Positions 31,309 to 42,575 of a stretch of 64,000 nt of DNA are shown piece after piece (position 1 is the stretch's first letter; each line of letters starts with the position of its first letter). Both the position numbers and the translations under genes were made by a program. The DNA comes from Phoma sp. XZ068 (Eukaryota; Ascomycota; Dothideomycetes; Pleosporales; Didymellaceae): the NCBI GenBank assembly GCA_004835665.1, contig RBKR01000010.1:930001-994000 (forward strand). Reading direction: 5' to 3'. The notes under the pieces are model-generated. The model did no database searches. It saw only the letters and a program-made list of their open reading frames with translations, and was not told the DNA's origin.

Positions 31309-31467
31309 TGTCGCAGGCCAAGCGCTGTCGTGAACCTGAACTGCGTTACTAATCGTGCCGCGCAAGGGCCTAGATATAAGCTGAGCTATGATGCTAGAAC
31401 AATACAACAACTTACACACTTTTCTTGATATCCCATACTTGCAACCCCCGCACCCAACCGTGCGACA
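31309..31467 (-). repeat. 159-bp TGTCGCA...TGCGACA element, copy 1
   Basis: It is the reverse complement of the elements at 38212-38368 and 52544-52702, with the same length and ends. It lies exactly at the junction between the pogo fragment and the truncated hAT copy. The flanking 5-mers differ (GCTGA, TCTCA), so recombination probably used it after insertion. Confidence 0.85.
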
Positions 31468-32237
31468 TCTCATAATCGTCCAATCAACGACTGAGGCCTG
31501 GAAGCTATCCTCTTCCCAAGGCTTATGTGACGTGTGGGTTGACGAACCGGGTACGTGCGCAGCAGCTGTGAATGGAGACTCTGGGAGGCTTATAGTGCGA
31601 CCCATGCGATGGCCAGTGGAGGGCTCGATGTGGTGTACTTTCCGCACGTGATCCACAATATGTCGAGCGCCGTTGATAACCAGTGCGTCACTCCTCTCAC
31701 CCCTCTGATGGCAGAGCTTACATAACCAGAGCTTTGTAGTAGTGTTGTCGTCTTCAGTGTACTGTAGTTGGAGACCGTGATGCCATATATCAGAGTTGAC
31801 TCGACCACCTGATAGGCTACTTTTATGCTTGACAGCGTAGCCCAATCGAGACGGCTGGAGGCGTTTACCCTTCCGATATACATGGTAAAATCGACGTCAA
31901 ACGTTACGCCCCTCACCCCAGTCTTGTCGGCAGGCTTCGGGTAATCGTGTGTAGGTGCTTCAGGTAACGGCAACAGTGACAGCGACGAGGATAACTCTGG
32001 TGACTCGAGACAAAAGGCCGATGAGGTTTGAGAGCCTGTTTGGGATGACGATTGAGATAGCCAAAATCGAGATGTTGATGATGACGATGAGGCTTGGGAG
32101 GCTTGGGAGGCTTGGGAGTAGTCGGAAGCTCTCATCTTGCCAAGCCTCCGAGAGCTAGGACCATGGTGGATGGGTGAAGGTGTTGCCGGCGGCAAGGCAC
32201 TGCGGGAAGTCTGGTTGTCAGTCAAGTATCGCTGCAT
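31468..32237 (-). pseudogene. hAT transposase copy 2, N-terminal fragment
   Basis: From ATG 32237 (MQRYLTDNQTS) the minus strand parallels the intact transposase at 27945: SPIHHGPSSRRLGK, a VRGVTFDVDF block, then (after a frameshift near 31870) MGYAVKHKSSLSGG, the BED finger WLCKLCHQRGERSD...HIVDHVRKVHH, and PWEEDSFQASVVDWTI. It ends where the 159-bp element begins, with the catalytic core lost. Upstream sequence to about 32765 also matches the intact copy's 5' flank. Confidence 0.85.
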
Positions 32238-32669
32238 GGTTGAGAGATGCGGATAAGGGCTAGAAGGGGGGAGAGCAAGGCTATTATAGAGGCAAACACT
32301 CACTAATCTCCTTCCAGCCACCAAGATGCCCAGCCATCACGCATATCGCCGAGATGTCGAGATACTCCGGATCTGACGCAAGGAGCCCTAAGGACCTTCT
32401 CACCAGAGGTGCTTACATATACGGCAGGGCAAGTCAAAAGACCTTCACCATCACCAGAGAGGGGGGCTAGTGGCCTTATACCGCGCGGCAGAGCATGCGT
32501 CATGCCGGGGCCAAGATGCCTTAAAAAGCTCTGGATTTACTATCCTTCGTCGGGCGTCCGTTATATCCTAGCGATAGCCGTGTGTGCGGAGGCGTAGAGG
32601 GCTTCGATCGATCGCGCGGGTGCTCGACTAAAAGTAGCCGTACTACGGCCGTAATATGGTCCACTTGCT

Positions 32670-32752
32670 AACTACGGTACGGTACGGTTACGGCTGCCAA
32701 CTACCTCAGTTACGGTACGGTGAAGTGGGCCGTAGCCGTAACCGTACTTCTC
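32670..32752. repeat. Cluster of TACGGT/ACCGTA subterminal motifs
   Basis: CTACGGTACGGTACGGTTACGG, in two halves around 32672-32693, and TTACGGTACGG and GCCGTAACCGTA at about 32710-32743, repeat one hexamer on both strands. Such subterminal repeats near hAT ends are transposase-binding sites in other hATs. This position is the 5' end region of the truncated hAT copy 2. Confidence 0.55.
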
Positions 32753-32769
32753 CGTAGTCTTGACTATTG

Positions 32770-33330
32770 GAAGCGCTGCTGGGGACTACATACTTTGCTT
32801 CGAATATTCCCAGTTGCGATCATAGTTCTCATCACTAGCGTCAGTCCTTCTGATTTATCCTATTTTACGCCTCGAGATCGTCAGGAGCCCGTGAACGAAC
32901 AACAGGAAGGGAAGAACTGGTTGTCTGGCTCGTTAAGGAGCGACAACAAACTATATACTCTGAAGGCTTACGTGACGGAACATGTGACAGAGTAACTGTG
33001 CTGGCGAACAAAATCAGTATGTCAAACTCCATGTCTTCACGTTCGAGCGAAAAAGATCGAGGAAGCTCATTCTGTTGTCCGAAATTACAGCATACGTCTA
33101 CTAGCCTCTCCTCAAATCAATCGACATTTCAGACAGGCATTTGAACATAAAACTAATAACAACAGATCGAAAATCAAGATAGCGAGATTCATGTTGTTTG
33201 TCTCCTTCATTGTTAGCTTCGAGTGCCGTCAAAGCTCCTATAGTCCCCGCACCAGAGATTCATCGAAACACGTCAGCAACCACATTTTGCGTGTTACGCC
33301 TGAACTGACGCCGAAGCGTTATCAATATCA
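32770..33330. other. No supported gene
   Basis: It lies between the hAT remnant and the secreted-protein gene. Short ORFs (32720-32995, 33191-33412) have no recognisable features. Confidence 0.5.
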
Positions 33331-34256
33331 TCAGGAACGAGATTCAACAGGCTTGGGGGGTGCAAGAGGGAGGTTAATTCCCGCCAGAAGAGGCAAATAT
33401 CCAGGTGGGTAGGGAACCATGTGATTTCCAATGTACAGCCCATCAGTGAACAGACCAGAGAAAGTCCTATCAGGAAGGAGGCCTGAAAGAACACCTTGTC
33501 TAGGAGATAAGAAGTTTTTGTCGATCTGAACAGCACCGTTATCATAGAAAGACCATTTGTAGGCACGGTCTACAACCGTACCGCTTTGGATGATCTTAGG
33601 CGTAGTTCTCGGGGGAGTAACGGCACCAAGAAGACCAGTCGCTGCTGGCAGCACAGCGACTGCGCTAGTTGGCAAACTGGTAATAGGCAGTGCGTCCAAG
33701 AAATCTGTCGGCAGTACTGAGGCGATGTCGGTGGGTAATGCGTCTGGAAGTCCGCCGACAGCATCTGTCGGTAGGCCGTCAGGAAGATTGCCCAGTACAA
33801 CTGTTGGTGGATCTGCAGCAAGGTCAACTGAAAGACCTGGCAGACCTCCAGTAAGACCTCCAGGAAGGTCACCGGCGCCAGGCTGTCCACCCAATGCGTC
33901 AATTGCAAAGCAGCAGGTAGTCCACCAGGATGATCGTCCAAAAGACCATTCAGGCCAGGAATCCCACCGGGGATCTGTGGTCCCACAGCTGCTACTAAAT
34001 TCCGCAGCTCATCATTCATTTCATTTGCTTGACTCTGAACATCTTCAGGTATGAAGTCTGACAGCTTCTGTATAACCGGGCAGAGGTTGCACGTTTCGAT
34101 AATGCCGCCGATAACTTGCCGTTTGACAGCGTCCGTCTCGTAGGGAACTTTGAGGGATTGAAGTCCGACCTTCGCATCGGCTGGAGCTGCGTTGATTCCC
34201 GGAATAACAAGTGAAAGGATGGACAAGGCGTAGAGCATGTTGAAAGTAGAATCCAT
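33331..34256 (-). pseudogene. Secreted Gly/Leu/Pro-rich protein gene with a frameshift
   Basis: ATG 34256 starts MDSTFNMLYALSILSLV followed by a PGINAAPA-type signal cleavage site. The mature N-terminus has a CNLCP motif. The middle is low-complexity (GGIPGLNGLLDDHPGGLPAAL). Around 33895-33905 the frame changes. The continuing frame (GGLPDALPTDIASVLPTDFL repeats, then a non-repetitive end with YKWSFYDNGAVQIDKN and FTDGLYIGNH) runs to 33331. I see no good GT-AG intron at the switch, so a one-base deletion in a real secreted-protein gene is the simplest reading. A sequencing error or a small unrecognised intron would make it intact. The family is not recognised. Confidence 0.55.
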
Positions 34257-34533
34257 CGTTTCGATGTGGTGCCTCCAACAGGCTTGCGACACTGCGATAT
34301 TTTCCCGTCGCTCTCATTATATACTGCAAGCTGCAGCATTCTGATCTTCTGTTCACGATCATCGATTTGGACTCCCTCAAGGTCGCTTCATTCCTCAGCC
34401 TCGCTCGTTGGAGCTGAAAAGGGATATTACAAGGACCAATCAATGGAAAGCGGACGTCCCTCCGGCACATTCTCGGCGTCTCTACCTTTGTCCGCATACC
34501 CCTTGCTATTTCTAAGCTTTGAAAGATACAAGA

Positions 34534-34680
34534 TGTAAGCAAGGGGTGGTAGTAGTATGAGGTCTCATGTATGAGTGTATTGATGTGTGTATGTACAAGT
34601 GTGTGATCTGAGCTCGAAAGTAGTCGGACGCATTAGTCATGCCTGCAGAGCAGTCATGTGATGTTGTCGTAGGCTTAACA
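34534..34680 (+). repeat. 147-bp TGTAAGC...GCTTAACA element with CAAGA target duplication
   Basis: It begins TGTAAGCAAGGGG and ends TAGGCTTAACA. The 5 bp before (34529-34533) and after (34681-34685) are both CAAGA. Its partner is the inverted copy at 52790-52933, about 90% identical by eye. TG...CA ends with 5-bp duplications are the signature of LTR integration, so this is probably a solo LTR of a small (TRIM-like) retroelement; a 5-bp-TSD MITE is the alternative. Confidence 0.85.
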
Positions 34681-34810
34681 CAAGATCTGGCGATGTAACT
34701 GTTCCGATTCTTCTCCATGAGCAGCACTATGAAAGAATCACTGCGACATATTGCAGTCTGCAAGGGGCGCATGCTATGTGAGGAGGAATGTGAAACATTG
34801 AAGGACATTG

Positions 34811-34824
34811 CCCCCCCCCCCCCC
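34811..34824 (+). repeat. Homopolymer run of 14 C
   Basis: Fourteen consecutive C bases are followed by AAAAAC, about 240 bp upstream of the subtilase start codon. The length may vary between isolates or be an assembly uncertainty. Confidence 0.9.
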
Positions 34825-34957
34825 AAAAACATCCTGTCAGATGCAGCTGCAGTAACCAGCGCGGGAGGCAGAATATTACAGAACCGCAGAGCTGTGGAAC
34901 CGCAACCGGCAGACAAAGACCTACGGGCCATACTTGATGGAGCCCACGAGCCAACTC

Positions 34958-34963
34958 TATAAG
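34958..34963 (+). promoter_or_regulatory. TATA box of the subtilase gene
   Basis: TATAAG lies 103-108 bp upstream of ATG 35066, followed by a CA-rich leader (AGCAACAAGCACAGCAACAC). Confidence 0.55.
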
Positions 34964-35065
34964 AGCAGTACGAGACAACGTTCTTAGGCATACAGCAACA
35001 AGCACAGCAACACTCAGCCCATAATCATGGCTTCATCCACAATCTTCGCTTCACCACCCGTCATT

Positions 35066-36410
35066 ATGAAGTTCCTAGTTCTCCTCGCACTCTTGCCTGT
35101 GGCTCTTGCCTTCCCCGCGCCCATCATCGTTCCTCGTGCCGGCTCTCCCATTCCTGGTAGGTACATAGTCAAGATGAAGAACGAGAACGTCGAAACCAAC
35201 ATCAAAAATGCGTTGAAACGGCTGAACAAGGGCCCTGCACATGTCTACAAGTTCGGCAACTTTGGTGGCTTCGCCGCTGAGATGTCTAATGCTACTGTCG
35301 AAACGATCCGCAATCTGCCCGGAGTGAGTTCTCAATATTCGACAAGAGAGTCAAGTGTGCTAACGAATGACAGGTTGAGTACATCGAGCAAGATGTGGTT
35401 GTTAAGGCCAGTCTTGGCGAAGTCCACCTTGAGAAGAAGGCCTATGTCACCCAGGCTTCATCGACCTGGGGTCTTGCCCGTATCTCCTCTCAGTACCGCG
35501 GTAGCGCGTCTTACACTTACGACAACAGTGCTGGAGCGGGCACGTGCGTTTACGTGGTCGACACCGGTATTGCCACCTCACACCCTGAATTCGAAGACCG
35601 CGCCACTTTCCTTGCCAACTTCGCCGGTGATGGCTCCAACATTGATGGCGGCGGCCACGGCACTCACTGCGCTGGTATCATTGGCTCCAAGACCTACGGT
35701 GTTGCTAAGAAGACCACGCTCTATGCCGTCAAGGTCCTTGATGCGAGCGGCTCGGTACATAGACCCAACTTTCATATTGCAGATCACTTACTGACTAGAT
35801 GTAGGGTACCAGCTCTGGTGTTATCGCTGGTATTAACTACGTCGTCAACGACGTAATGACTCGCAGCTGCCCCAACGGCGTTGTTATCAACATGTCCTTA
35901 GGTGGCGCACGTTCTACCGCTCTTAACTCCGCTGCTGCGAACGCCGTCTCCTCCGGTATCTTCATGGCGGTCGCTGCCGGTAACGAGGCTCAGGATGCCA
36001 GCAATGTCTCGCCTGCCTCTGAGCCTACTGTGTTCACTGTTGGCGCCACTGACAGTTCCGATCGCCTGGCCTCCTTCTCTAATTTTGGTACCATCGTCGA
36101 TGCCCTTGCTCCTGGTGTTTCTATCCTGTCCACGTGGCTGAACGGTGGCACGGTAAGTCATTTACCGTCTCATATCAGCATTTGTGTCGAGCAACGAACT
36201 CATACTTATACGTAGGGCACCATCTCCGGTACCTCGATGGCCGCTCCCCACGTTGCTGGTCTTGCTACCTACCTCCTTGCTCTTGAGGGCAAGAAGACTC
36301 CTGCAGCTCTCTCTACCCGCATCCAGGCCCTTGCTCTTAAAGACAACATCACCAGCCTACCTTCTGGAACCAAGAACTACCTTGTTTTTAATGGCAACCT
36401 TATAAGTTAA
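35066..36410 (+). CDS. Secreted subtilisin-like serine protease (proteinase K family, S8A)
   Basis: There are four exons: 35066-35323, 35374-35754, 35805-36152 and 36216-36410, with introns of 50, 50 and 63 nt (donors GTGAGT, GTACAT, GTAAGT). The product is 393 aa, the normal proteinase K-like size. ATG 35066 is preferred because it begins a signal peptide (MKFLVLLALLPVALA); an in-frame ATG at 35027 would add 13 polar residues. An I9 propeptide (YIVKMKNENVE) occupies residues about 30-100. The catalytic triad is Asp in VVDTG (about 148), His in GHGTHCAG (about 183) and Ser in GTSMAAPHVAG (about 335), with the oxyanion Asn in AAGNEA. Extracellular protein degradation for nutrition or host colonisation is the family role. 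Confidence 0.93.
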
Positions 36411-38211
36411 AGGACTCAGCGTCTATGTGCACATGCGCGCACGATGTTACGGGGATGTGAGAGACCCCAAATTGCAGGCTACCAGAGCTGGAGAATTTTC
36501 TCACTCTCTCTGTACGTTATCAAAGGTGGTTGTTACATACATTGTAGAATTGGCAATCATCTTCGGCAGCATTTTTGTCCTCATGCTAGATTCTTAGCTT
36601 GCTCTTATACGATGACTCGCAGATCCTGCTGTCATGCTGCGTTGTCCTGTAACTAGCGCATTCCAATGAGACGTTTGCAACCGCACCACCCGTTCTCGGA
36701 AGCGGTAACCGGTACCACGCAAATGGTGTGCATGCACCACTATCGGGTTCGCTTGTGACAGATTGTACGATGTGTATTGCGCCATCATGATGTAGCGCGA
36801 TGAACAACCTCACTCATCCGTGGCTGCATTCATCTTAGAGTGGAATGATTCCGGATGTCATGCTAGCCTCAAGAGGGCGAACAGTGATTACTTATACGTT
36901 CTGATAAGAAGTCTAGCTGCGTGTGCGGTTAAGGTCGATGCAAGTTACACCGAATCGTCTGGTGTAAGTGTAACTGTCGCAGTACAGTGAGCTCAGTACG
37001 GTGAGGTTGAGTATAAACAGACCGATATGGTACTCCTTCAAACGATTACAGTAACACAACAGCTTCACGGTCAACCGGTTCTCCATGTCCTCATACTATT
37101 TAAACACGCAGCTTAGTTCAATTCAACATCAGTGAACCTCAATTTCCATTGCCCGATACTTATTGTATCCAGAACCGTGAAAGTAACACTTTGGGTGAAT
37201 CTAGATAATGGATCATTGTGTGTCTGATCATCAAGAGGGTTGGGAACCCGAAGATGGTTAAGTACTTGACCATGGCCAGGACACGTCATCTCTAGGCTTA
37301 CAGTATGTAACAATGCAACCAAGTTTAAATGAAGAGCTGGTTGCTCTAGATAAAATAGTATTTGCAGGAGGGTCAGGGGTAGCTGTTAAACCCTGGGGCG
37401 AAGTTAGCATACCCTTCACTACCAGAGTTGTCAACATTCAAGCCAAGCCAAGCCGCACCCTCACCTTCACGCTGTAGTAACGCGCAATAATGTTTGTTTA
37501 GTCTGCTTTTGCTGTGCACACCTAGAACTCTGACCGAAAGACTGTCTTCCGCACCCATCGGTAATTACCGCTGCCTTGGCATGAGTTCCTCCTTCTCCTT
37601 TGCGTAGGTGCAACATGTGCACTTTGAGTGTTGTGGGCAGCGAGAGAGAAACACTGCAGTATATAAATAAGTGTTCTTTGCCTTTCTGTGCCTACCGAGA
37701 CTCCCGCGTCTTCTTAACCCTGCCAACATTACTGTAAAAGACACTGACATTGCGTAGTCGATGTTGCAGTTTTGTACAAGACCGGTCAGTTCGTCGCATT
37801 GTGAAGGAAACACTCATGGTTGACGAGCTCTGATTGGCCGAGGTCACCGATGCCAGTAGGTTGCGGACACCGATGTTAACTCACTCATAGGGTCAGGCCT
37901 GGCAGAATCGAGATTGTCTGATGCATACATCGCCGATTGCGAAAGCCCCTGTCTTTCCGGATCATGCGGAGGGCCGCCACTTTTCCGGTCTAGTCAAACA
38001 AAGGCCTACCCAAAGAGCCGAAGTCCAACTTCTTTGCTAACGTCACAGGGGTTCCTCGCATTGTAAACAAGGACTATACATGTGTACCGAGCTCTGAAAA
38101 TTGCTGTTAGAAAAATGGCAAAGCAGTTAAGGCAGCAGAACAGCATAAAGTTCATATCAAAGAGTATTTTGGGCCAGGTAAGATTCTAGCAGTGGCAAGG
38201 TGATTGAATTG
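36411..38211. other. No supported gene
   Basis: 1.8 kb between the subtilase and a solo-LTR-like element. ORFs are under 85 codons, overlap on both strands and show no domains. The first part is the subtilase 3' flank. Nothing else is supported. Confidence 0.5.
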
Positions 38212-38368
38212 TGTCGTACGGTTGGGTGCGGGTGTAGTAGGTATAGCAAATCAAGAAGTGTGTAAGTTGTTGTATTGTTCTAGCATCATAGCTCAGCTTA
38301 TATCTAGGCACTTGCGCGGCACGATTAGTAACGCAGTTTAGGTTCACGACAGCGCTTGGCCTGCGACA
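38212..38368 (+). repeat. 157-bp TGTCGTA...TGCGACA element, copy 2
   Basis: It matches 52544-52702 nearly end to end, with one change in the left terminus (TGTCGTA). No target duplication is visible (AATTG, CACCC). It lies 200 bp past the 3' end of the Ca2+-ATPase gene. Confidence 0.85.
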
Positions 38369-38571
38369 CACCCCCTCAGAGCTCATTCAGTCTCAGATGA
38401 GGTCTGATTGTCATCAGAGTTAGCCTCTTCGTGTCGATGCGCTGGATCAATCCGCGATGAGATATCAACCAGGCCTAAGTGGTATCATATAAAGTACAAG
38501 TACAGTCTAAGCAAAGCAGACGCTAACGTGATTGCACCTGTGACCTGTCCTTCTCCTGTGATGATGCTGCA

Positions 38572-41500
38572 TCATCGACAACAACAATAGGTGGGCGTAG
38601 TGACTGCGATATCCTTCTCAGGATCTTGAGACTTCTTCCTCCTGAAGAGGCCACCAATTGCCGAGAAGCCCTTGCCGATCCACCTGTAAGCAATGACGAC
38701 CGGTGTACCAGCGACATGCGCGATGGCAGCAAACCAACGATCAGGGAAGTATCGGATCGCAACAGCCCAAGGAATACAGATGAAACCAGTTATAATCGAA
38801 ATCGCCCACTGAGTGCCATCAATGCCACCTGGTTTGATCTGGAAGGCACGTCCACCAACGAAAATGATCATGACCTGAAGCCCAATGATGAGGACAACAA
38901 TGAAAGTGAAGAAGTGGTTGCGGTGAATACCCTCGAAGATGTTGAGCTTGTTGTCCAGACGCCTATTGTTGAAAATGTTGAAGATTTGCATCCAGACAAA
39001 GCTGTTGAAGATGACGGTGTCGAGCTCAAGCTTCTTGTTGGGGTCCGAGAGGTCGTAGCCGAGAATGTCGCCACCGGCGAAGTAGAGCACGAAGATGACC
39101 GTGAGCTTGTAGATGTTCTGGCCGGTGATCTGCTTCCACGTTGTGGTGGTGATGAGGGGCTTGTCCCTGCCCTGAGGCGGGCGGTGGAGGATGCGCTCAG
39201 TGGGAGGGTCTGTGGCGAGGGCGAGGGCGGCGAAGGTGTCCATGATGAGGTTCACCCACAGCAGCTGAACGGCCTTCAGGGCTGGCTGCATGTTGTCGTC
39301 GTAGATTGCAGTAACGAAAGCAAGCGAAACAGCAGTGATGTTGACGGTAATCTGGAACTGCAAGAACTTCTGAACGGCATCATTCACAGCTCGACCCCAC
39401 ATAAGAGCGGTAATGATTGATGTGAAGTTGTCGTCCATGAGGATGATAGCAGATGCCTCCTTCGCAACTTCAGTTCCAGAGATACCCATGGAAAAGCCGA
39501 TGTTGGCGGCCTTGAGAGCGGGCGCATCGTTAGTGCCGTCACCTGTGACTGCGACAATCTCGTTTAGAGCTTTGAGGCGCATAACGAGAACTCTCTTGTC
39601 TTCGGGCAAGGAACGAGCAAGGACCTGGAGGCGAGGAATAACTTCGTCCATCTCAGACTCAGATAAGCGGCGGAAATCGGGGCCTTCCATGACTACGCCA
39701 CCTTCCGTGTAGATGTTGCACTCGGTCGCAATGGCTCGTGCGGTTTGCATGTTATCACCAGTAACCATGCGAACGGTAACACCGGCACCCTGAGCTTTGC
39801 GAACGGCCTCAGGTACACCGGGGCGAACGGGATCTTGGATGCCGACGACACCAAGGAAAACAAGGTCGCGAAGGATGGAAGTGAAGTCGACGCTGCCAGT
39901 CTCGGTAAATCCGGCATGTGCAGGAGGCCACTGGGTGTACTCCTGGTAAATAAGACCGATGGTACGCAGAGACTTGTTGGCGAATTCGCCGATGGTCGAG
40001 AGCAATCCCTGACGACCGGACTCGGAAAGGAGCTCAGTCTGAAGCGTCTGAAAGTTGACTTGCTCAGAACACATACCCAGAAGAATCTCGGAAGCACCTT
40101 TGACGACAAGACGGTAGCCTCCTGTCTTAAGTTTGACTACTGCAGCCATACACTTCTTGCTCGAATCAAATGGCATCATGTGCACAACCTCCTCGTTGTC
40201 ACGAGTCTCGGCCAATGACAAAAGACCAAGGTGATCCTTCGCGAGTTGCAGCAGAGCAGTCTCCGTCTTGGATCCAATAAACACCTGCCTGCCCTCCTCT
40301 TCACCCTCAAAAGCCGTGGAGTTGATAGCGATCGACTGGACGAGGAGCTCCTTAGCAGCGGGAGTAACATCGGAAGCCCAAGACGCGACAGTCGTTCCGG
40401 TCTCGGTATCGAATTGTGCGAAGCTAGCAGTGCCGAACTTGCCAGCGACGACCGTCATCTTGTTTGTTGTAAGTGTTCCGGTTTTGTCCGAGCAGATAGC
40501 TGTAGCATTGCCCATAGTTTCGCACGCTCGCAGGACACGGACGAGGTTGTTCTCCTTCAGCATCCTTGTGGTTGCAAAGGCCAAGGCTAGTGTAACCGCG
40601 AGAGGCAGACCCTCGGGGACCGCCACGACGATGATGGTGACTGCAACAATCAAGATGTCCATGAAAGCAGAGCCCTTCTTACTTGGGCTGCGGTTATCAC
40701 CGGACAGGCCACCAACGAAGCGGAAAATCAGGATGAAGAAGAGGATACCAGCAGCAGCAGTCCCAATCTTGGAAATGGCGACAGCAAGACGGCCGAGCTT
40801 CTCCTGAAGTGGTGTAGCCTCCATCTCAGTGCGAACAGACATCATGATCTTGCCGAAGGAGCTGTGCACACCGACGGAGGTAGCCATGTAGGTACCAACG
40901 CCTTCGTTGACTTTGGCGCCAGAGATAATGAAGGGGTCGAGTCCCTTCTGAGATTGACCGTTCTCCAGTGCTTTCATGACCATCGCGCTGGGTGTCTTGC
41001 GAATAGCATCCGACTCTCCGGTAGCAGAAGACTCATCACACCTGACATCGTGACCTTCGATAAAGATGCCATCGACGGGTGCGACATCACCAGGTTCCAT
41101 ATGGATGATGTCTCCGACAAGTACATCGTAGACGCTTATCATGATGGCCTTGCCGGATCGTGTGACCTTGATCTCGCGCTCTTCCTTCTTAGCATTGAGT
41201 CGAACAAACGCTTGCTCCTTCTGCCAGTCGTTCACGGCTGTGACTAGGACGACGATCACGATAGCGATACAGATAGCAAGTCCCTCTACCCAATCGACTG
41301 GTGTTGGTGAACCAGGTGGGTGCTCCGCGCCGAACGTCTCATAGAGGCCAAGTGCCAGTGAGATGGCGGCGGCGACAGTAAGAACGATAAGTACAGTATC
41401 GTTGTAAGCGTTCCATACTAGTCTCCATAGCGGAGTGGCTTTCTTCGGGGGTAATACATTCCGTCCGTAAACGCGTATCCGGTCCTCAAAGGGTTGTCCG

Positions 41501-41946
41501 CCGCTGTGCGATCGATCGGTCTTCTTGTCTGTAGATGCGCCATGCACGGCTTGGTCGAATGTGATTTGCTGAGGAGCAGCTGCTTCGTCGATGCTCAATC
41601 CAGTATGTGTATTTGACTGCAGTCCATGTGCAATGCCTTGTAAACCAGCTAGAGCTTGAAAAGCAGGTAGTGATTTAGGGTTGAAGAGCTTGTTCAGCTG
41701 GCCTGGAGAGAAGGCGTAAGGGTTGTTGTCGACCTTAAAGTCGGCCTCGGTTCGAGGATCAGGCGACAATGCTGTCTCGGGGTCGTTTACTGCTGTGAAT
41801 GCATTGCTAGGCGATACGTCCGATGGAGGTGATACTGGCGTCCGGAACGGATCGGATGTGGAGGACGAGATGGTATCGGTGTTGCTTAAAGCTCTTTGCC
41901 TAGTGTTAACCTGCAGCGTAGGTGGTGCAAGCTTTCCGCTCTCCAT
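38572..41946 (-). CDS. PMC1: P-type (P2B) Ca2+-ATPase, vacuolar PMC1-like
   Basis: An intronless 1,124-aa ORF starts at ATG 41946 (MESGKLAPPT). The N-terminus is a long cytosolic segment with low-complexity Ser/Pro/Asp, followed by DRIRVYGRNVLPPKK at the start of the cation-ATPase N-domain. Signatures present are SSATGES (actuator, residue about 310), VAVPEGLPLAVTLALAF (TM4, Ca2+ ligand region, about 445), CSDKTGTLT (phosphorylation Asp, about 488), MVTGDN, and TGDGTNDAPALKAANIGFSM (hinge, about 802). About ten hydrophobic spans are distributed as in the family. The size and the PEGL motif match fungal PMC1/PMCA-type pumps, which export cytosolic Ca2+ into the vacuole or across the plasma membrane in exchange for protons. 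The C-terminus ends in a Cys cluster (YCCCR), a possible lipidation site. Placement as PMC1 rather than a paralogue is by type only. Confidence 0.93.
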   Translation of the reverse strand: MESGKLAPPTLQVNTRQRALSNTDTISSSTSDPFRTPVSPPSDVSPSNAFTAVNDPETALSPDPRTEADFKVDNNPYAFSPGQLNKLFNPKSLPAFQALAGLQGIAHGLQSNTHTGLSIDEAAAPQQITFDQAVHGASTDKKTDRSHSGGQPFEDRIRVYGRNVLPPKKATPLWRLVWNAYNDTVLIVLTVAAAISLALGLYETFGAEHPPGSPTPVDWVEGLAICIAIVIVVLVTAVNDWQKEQAFVRLNAKKEEREIKVTRSGKAIMISVYDVLVGDIIHMEPGDVAPVDGIFIEGHDVRCDESSATGESDAIRKTPSAMVMKALENGQSQKGLDPFIISGAKVNEGVGTYMATSVGVHSSFGKIMMSVRTEMEATPLQEKLGRLAVAISKIGTAAAGILFFILIFRFVGGLSGDNRSPSKKGSAFMDILIVAVTIIVVAVPEGLPLAVTLALAFATTRMLKENNLVRVLRACETMGNATAICSDKTGTLTTNKMTVVAGKFGTASFAQFDTETGTTVASWASDVTPAAKELLVQSIAINSTAFEGEEEGRQVFIGSKTETALLQLAKDHLGLLSLAETRDNEEVVHMMPFDSSKKCMAAVVKLKTGGYRLVVKGASEILLGMCSEQVNFQTLQTELLSESGRQGLLSTIGEFANKSLRTIGLIYQEYTQWPPAHAGFTETGSVDFTSILRDLVFLGVVGIQDPVRPGVPEAVRKAQGAGVTVRMVTGDNMQTARAIATECNIYTEGGVVMEGPDFRRLSESEMDEVIPRLQVLARSLPEDKRVLVMRLKALNEIVAVTGDGTNDAPALKAANIGFSMGISGTEVAKEASAIILMDDNFTSIITALMWGRAVNDAVQKFLQFQITVNITAVSLAFVTAIYDDNMQPALKAVQLLWVNLIMDTFAALALATDPPTERILHRPPQGRDKPLITTTTWKQITGQNIYKLTVIFVLYFAGGDILGYDLSDPNKKLELDTVIFNSFVWMQIFNIFNNRRLDNKLNIFEGIHRNHFFTFIVVLIIGLQVMIIFVGGRAFQIKPGGIDGTQWAISIITGFICIPWAVAIRYFPDRWFAAIAHVAGTPVVIAYRWIGKGFSAIGGLFRRKKSQDPEKDIAVTTPTYCCCR

Positions 41947-42575
41947 TCTTGAAGAGGTATTAAGACCAAAATCGAAGGAAATGTGGAATCCAGAGTAAAT
42001 GTGGTAGATTCGGTTGAACAGGGAGTGCTATGAGAGCACGGGTATCAAGCTGACGGTGATCGGTGTATGTGTCTGACAATGTGGAGCGCAGTGCTTTGAG
42101 AGACATATACTGACAAGGAGAGTGTGTATATGTTCGCCTGCCTCCAAGCGCTGCTTGGCTCTTGTGCGTCATTTGGCATCTGCCTCGAAGAGAAACATAC
42201 ACACACACAATTTATTTACGCCCGGCGGCCGAGCCGAAAGGGCTACTAACGCTGGTCTGCTACTACACTGCTTATGCTACATCGCGGCCTCACTAGCCCC
42301 TGTGTCTTCTTTGACTCGCTTCTCCATGCCGCTTGTTGTTCAAGTCAAAGCCCTTGCTTGATATTCACGTCGCTTGTTCTCTGTCTACCGTCTCTCATCA
42401 GGCGCTCGTGGGTTAGTATTGCTGGTGGCAGGCTGGCTCAGAGTCGGCTTCTCCAAGAGATTCTCCAAGTGTTCAGCGTCCTATCTTCGGCGGCTGAAGC
42501 GCTGTCTGCCCTATGATTGTACGAGGTTGTTGATGAGTTTGTGTTAGTAGATGAGGTGTATCCGGTTCCCGGACA
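41947..42575. other. Ca2+-ATPase 5' region and LINE 3' flank
   Basis: The first part is the likely leader and promoter of the Ca2+-ATPase (minus strand). From about 42400 the sequence may be the LINE 3' untranslated region. No poly(A) tract or target duplication was identified to set the boundary. Confidence 0.4.

Noticed and set aside
38626..39420. 264-codon plus-strand ORF opposite the Ca2+-ATPase
   Set aside because: It is antisense to conserved pump sequence and has no features of its own.
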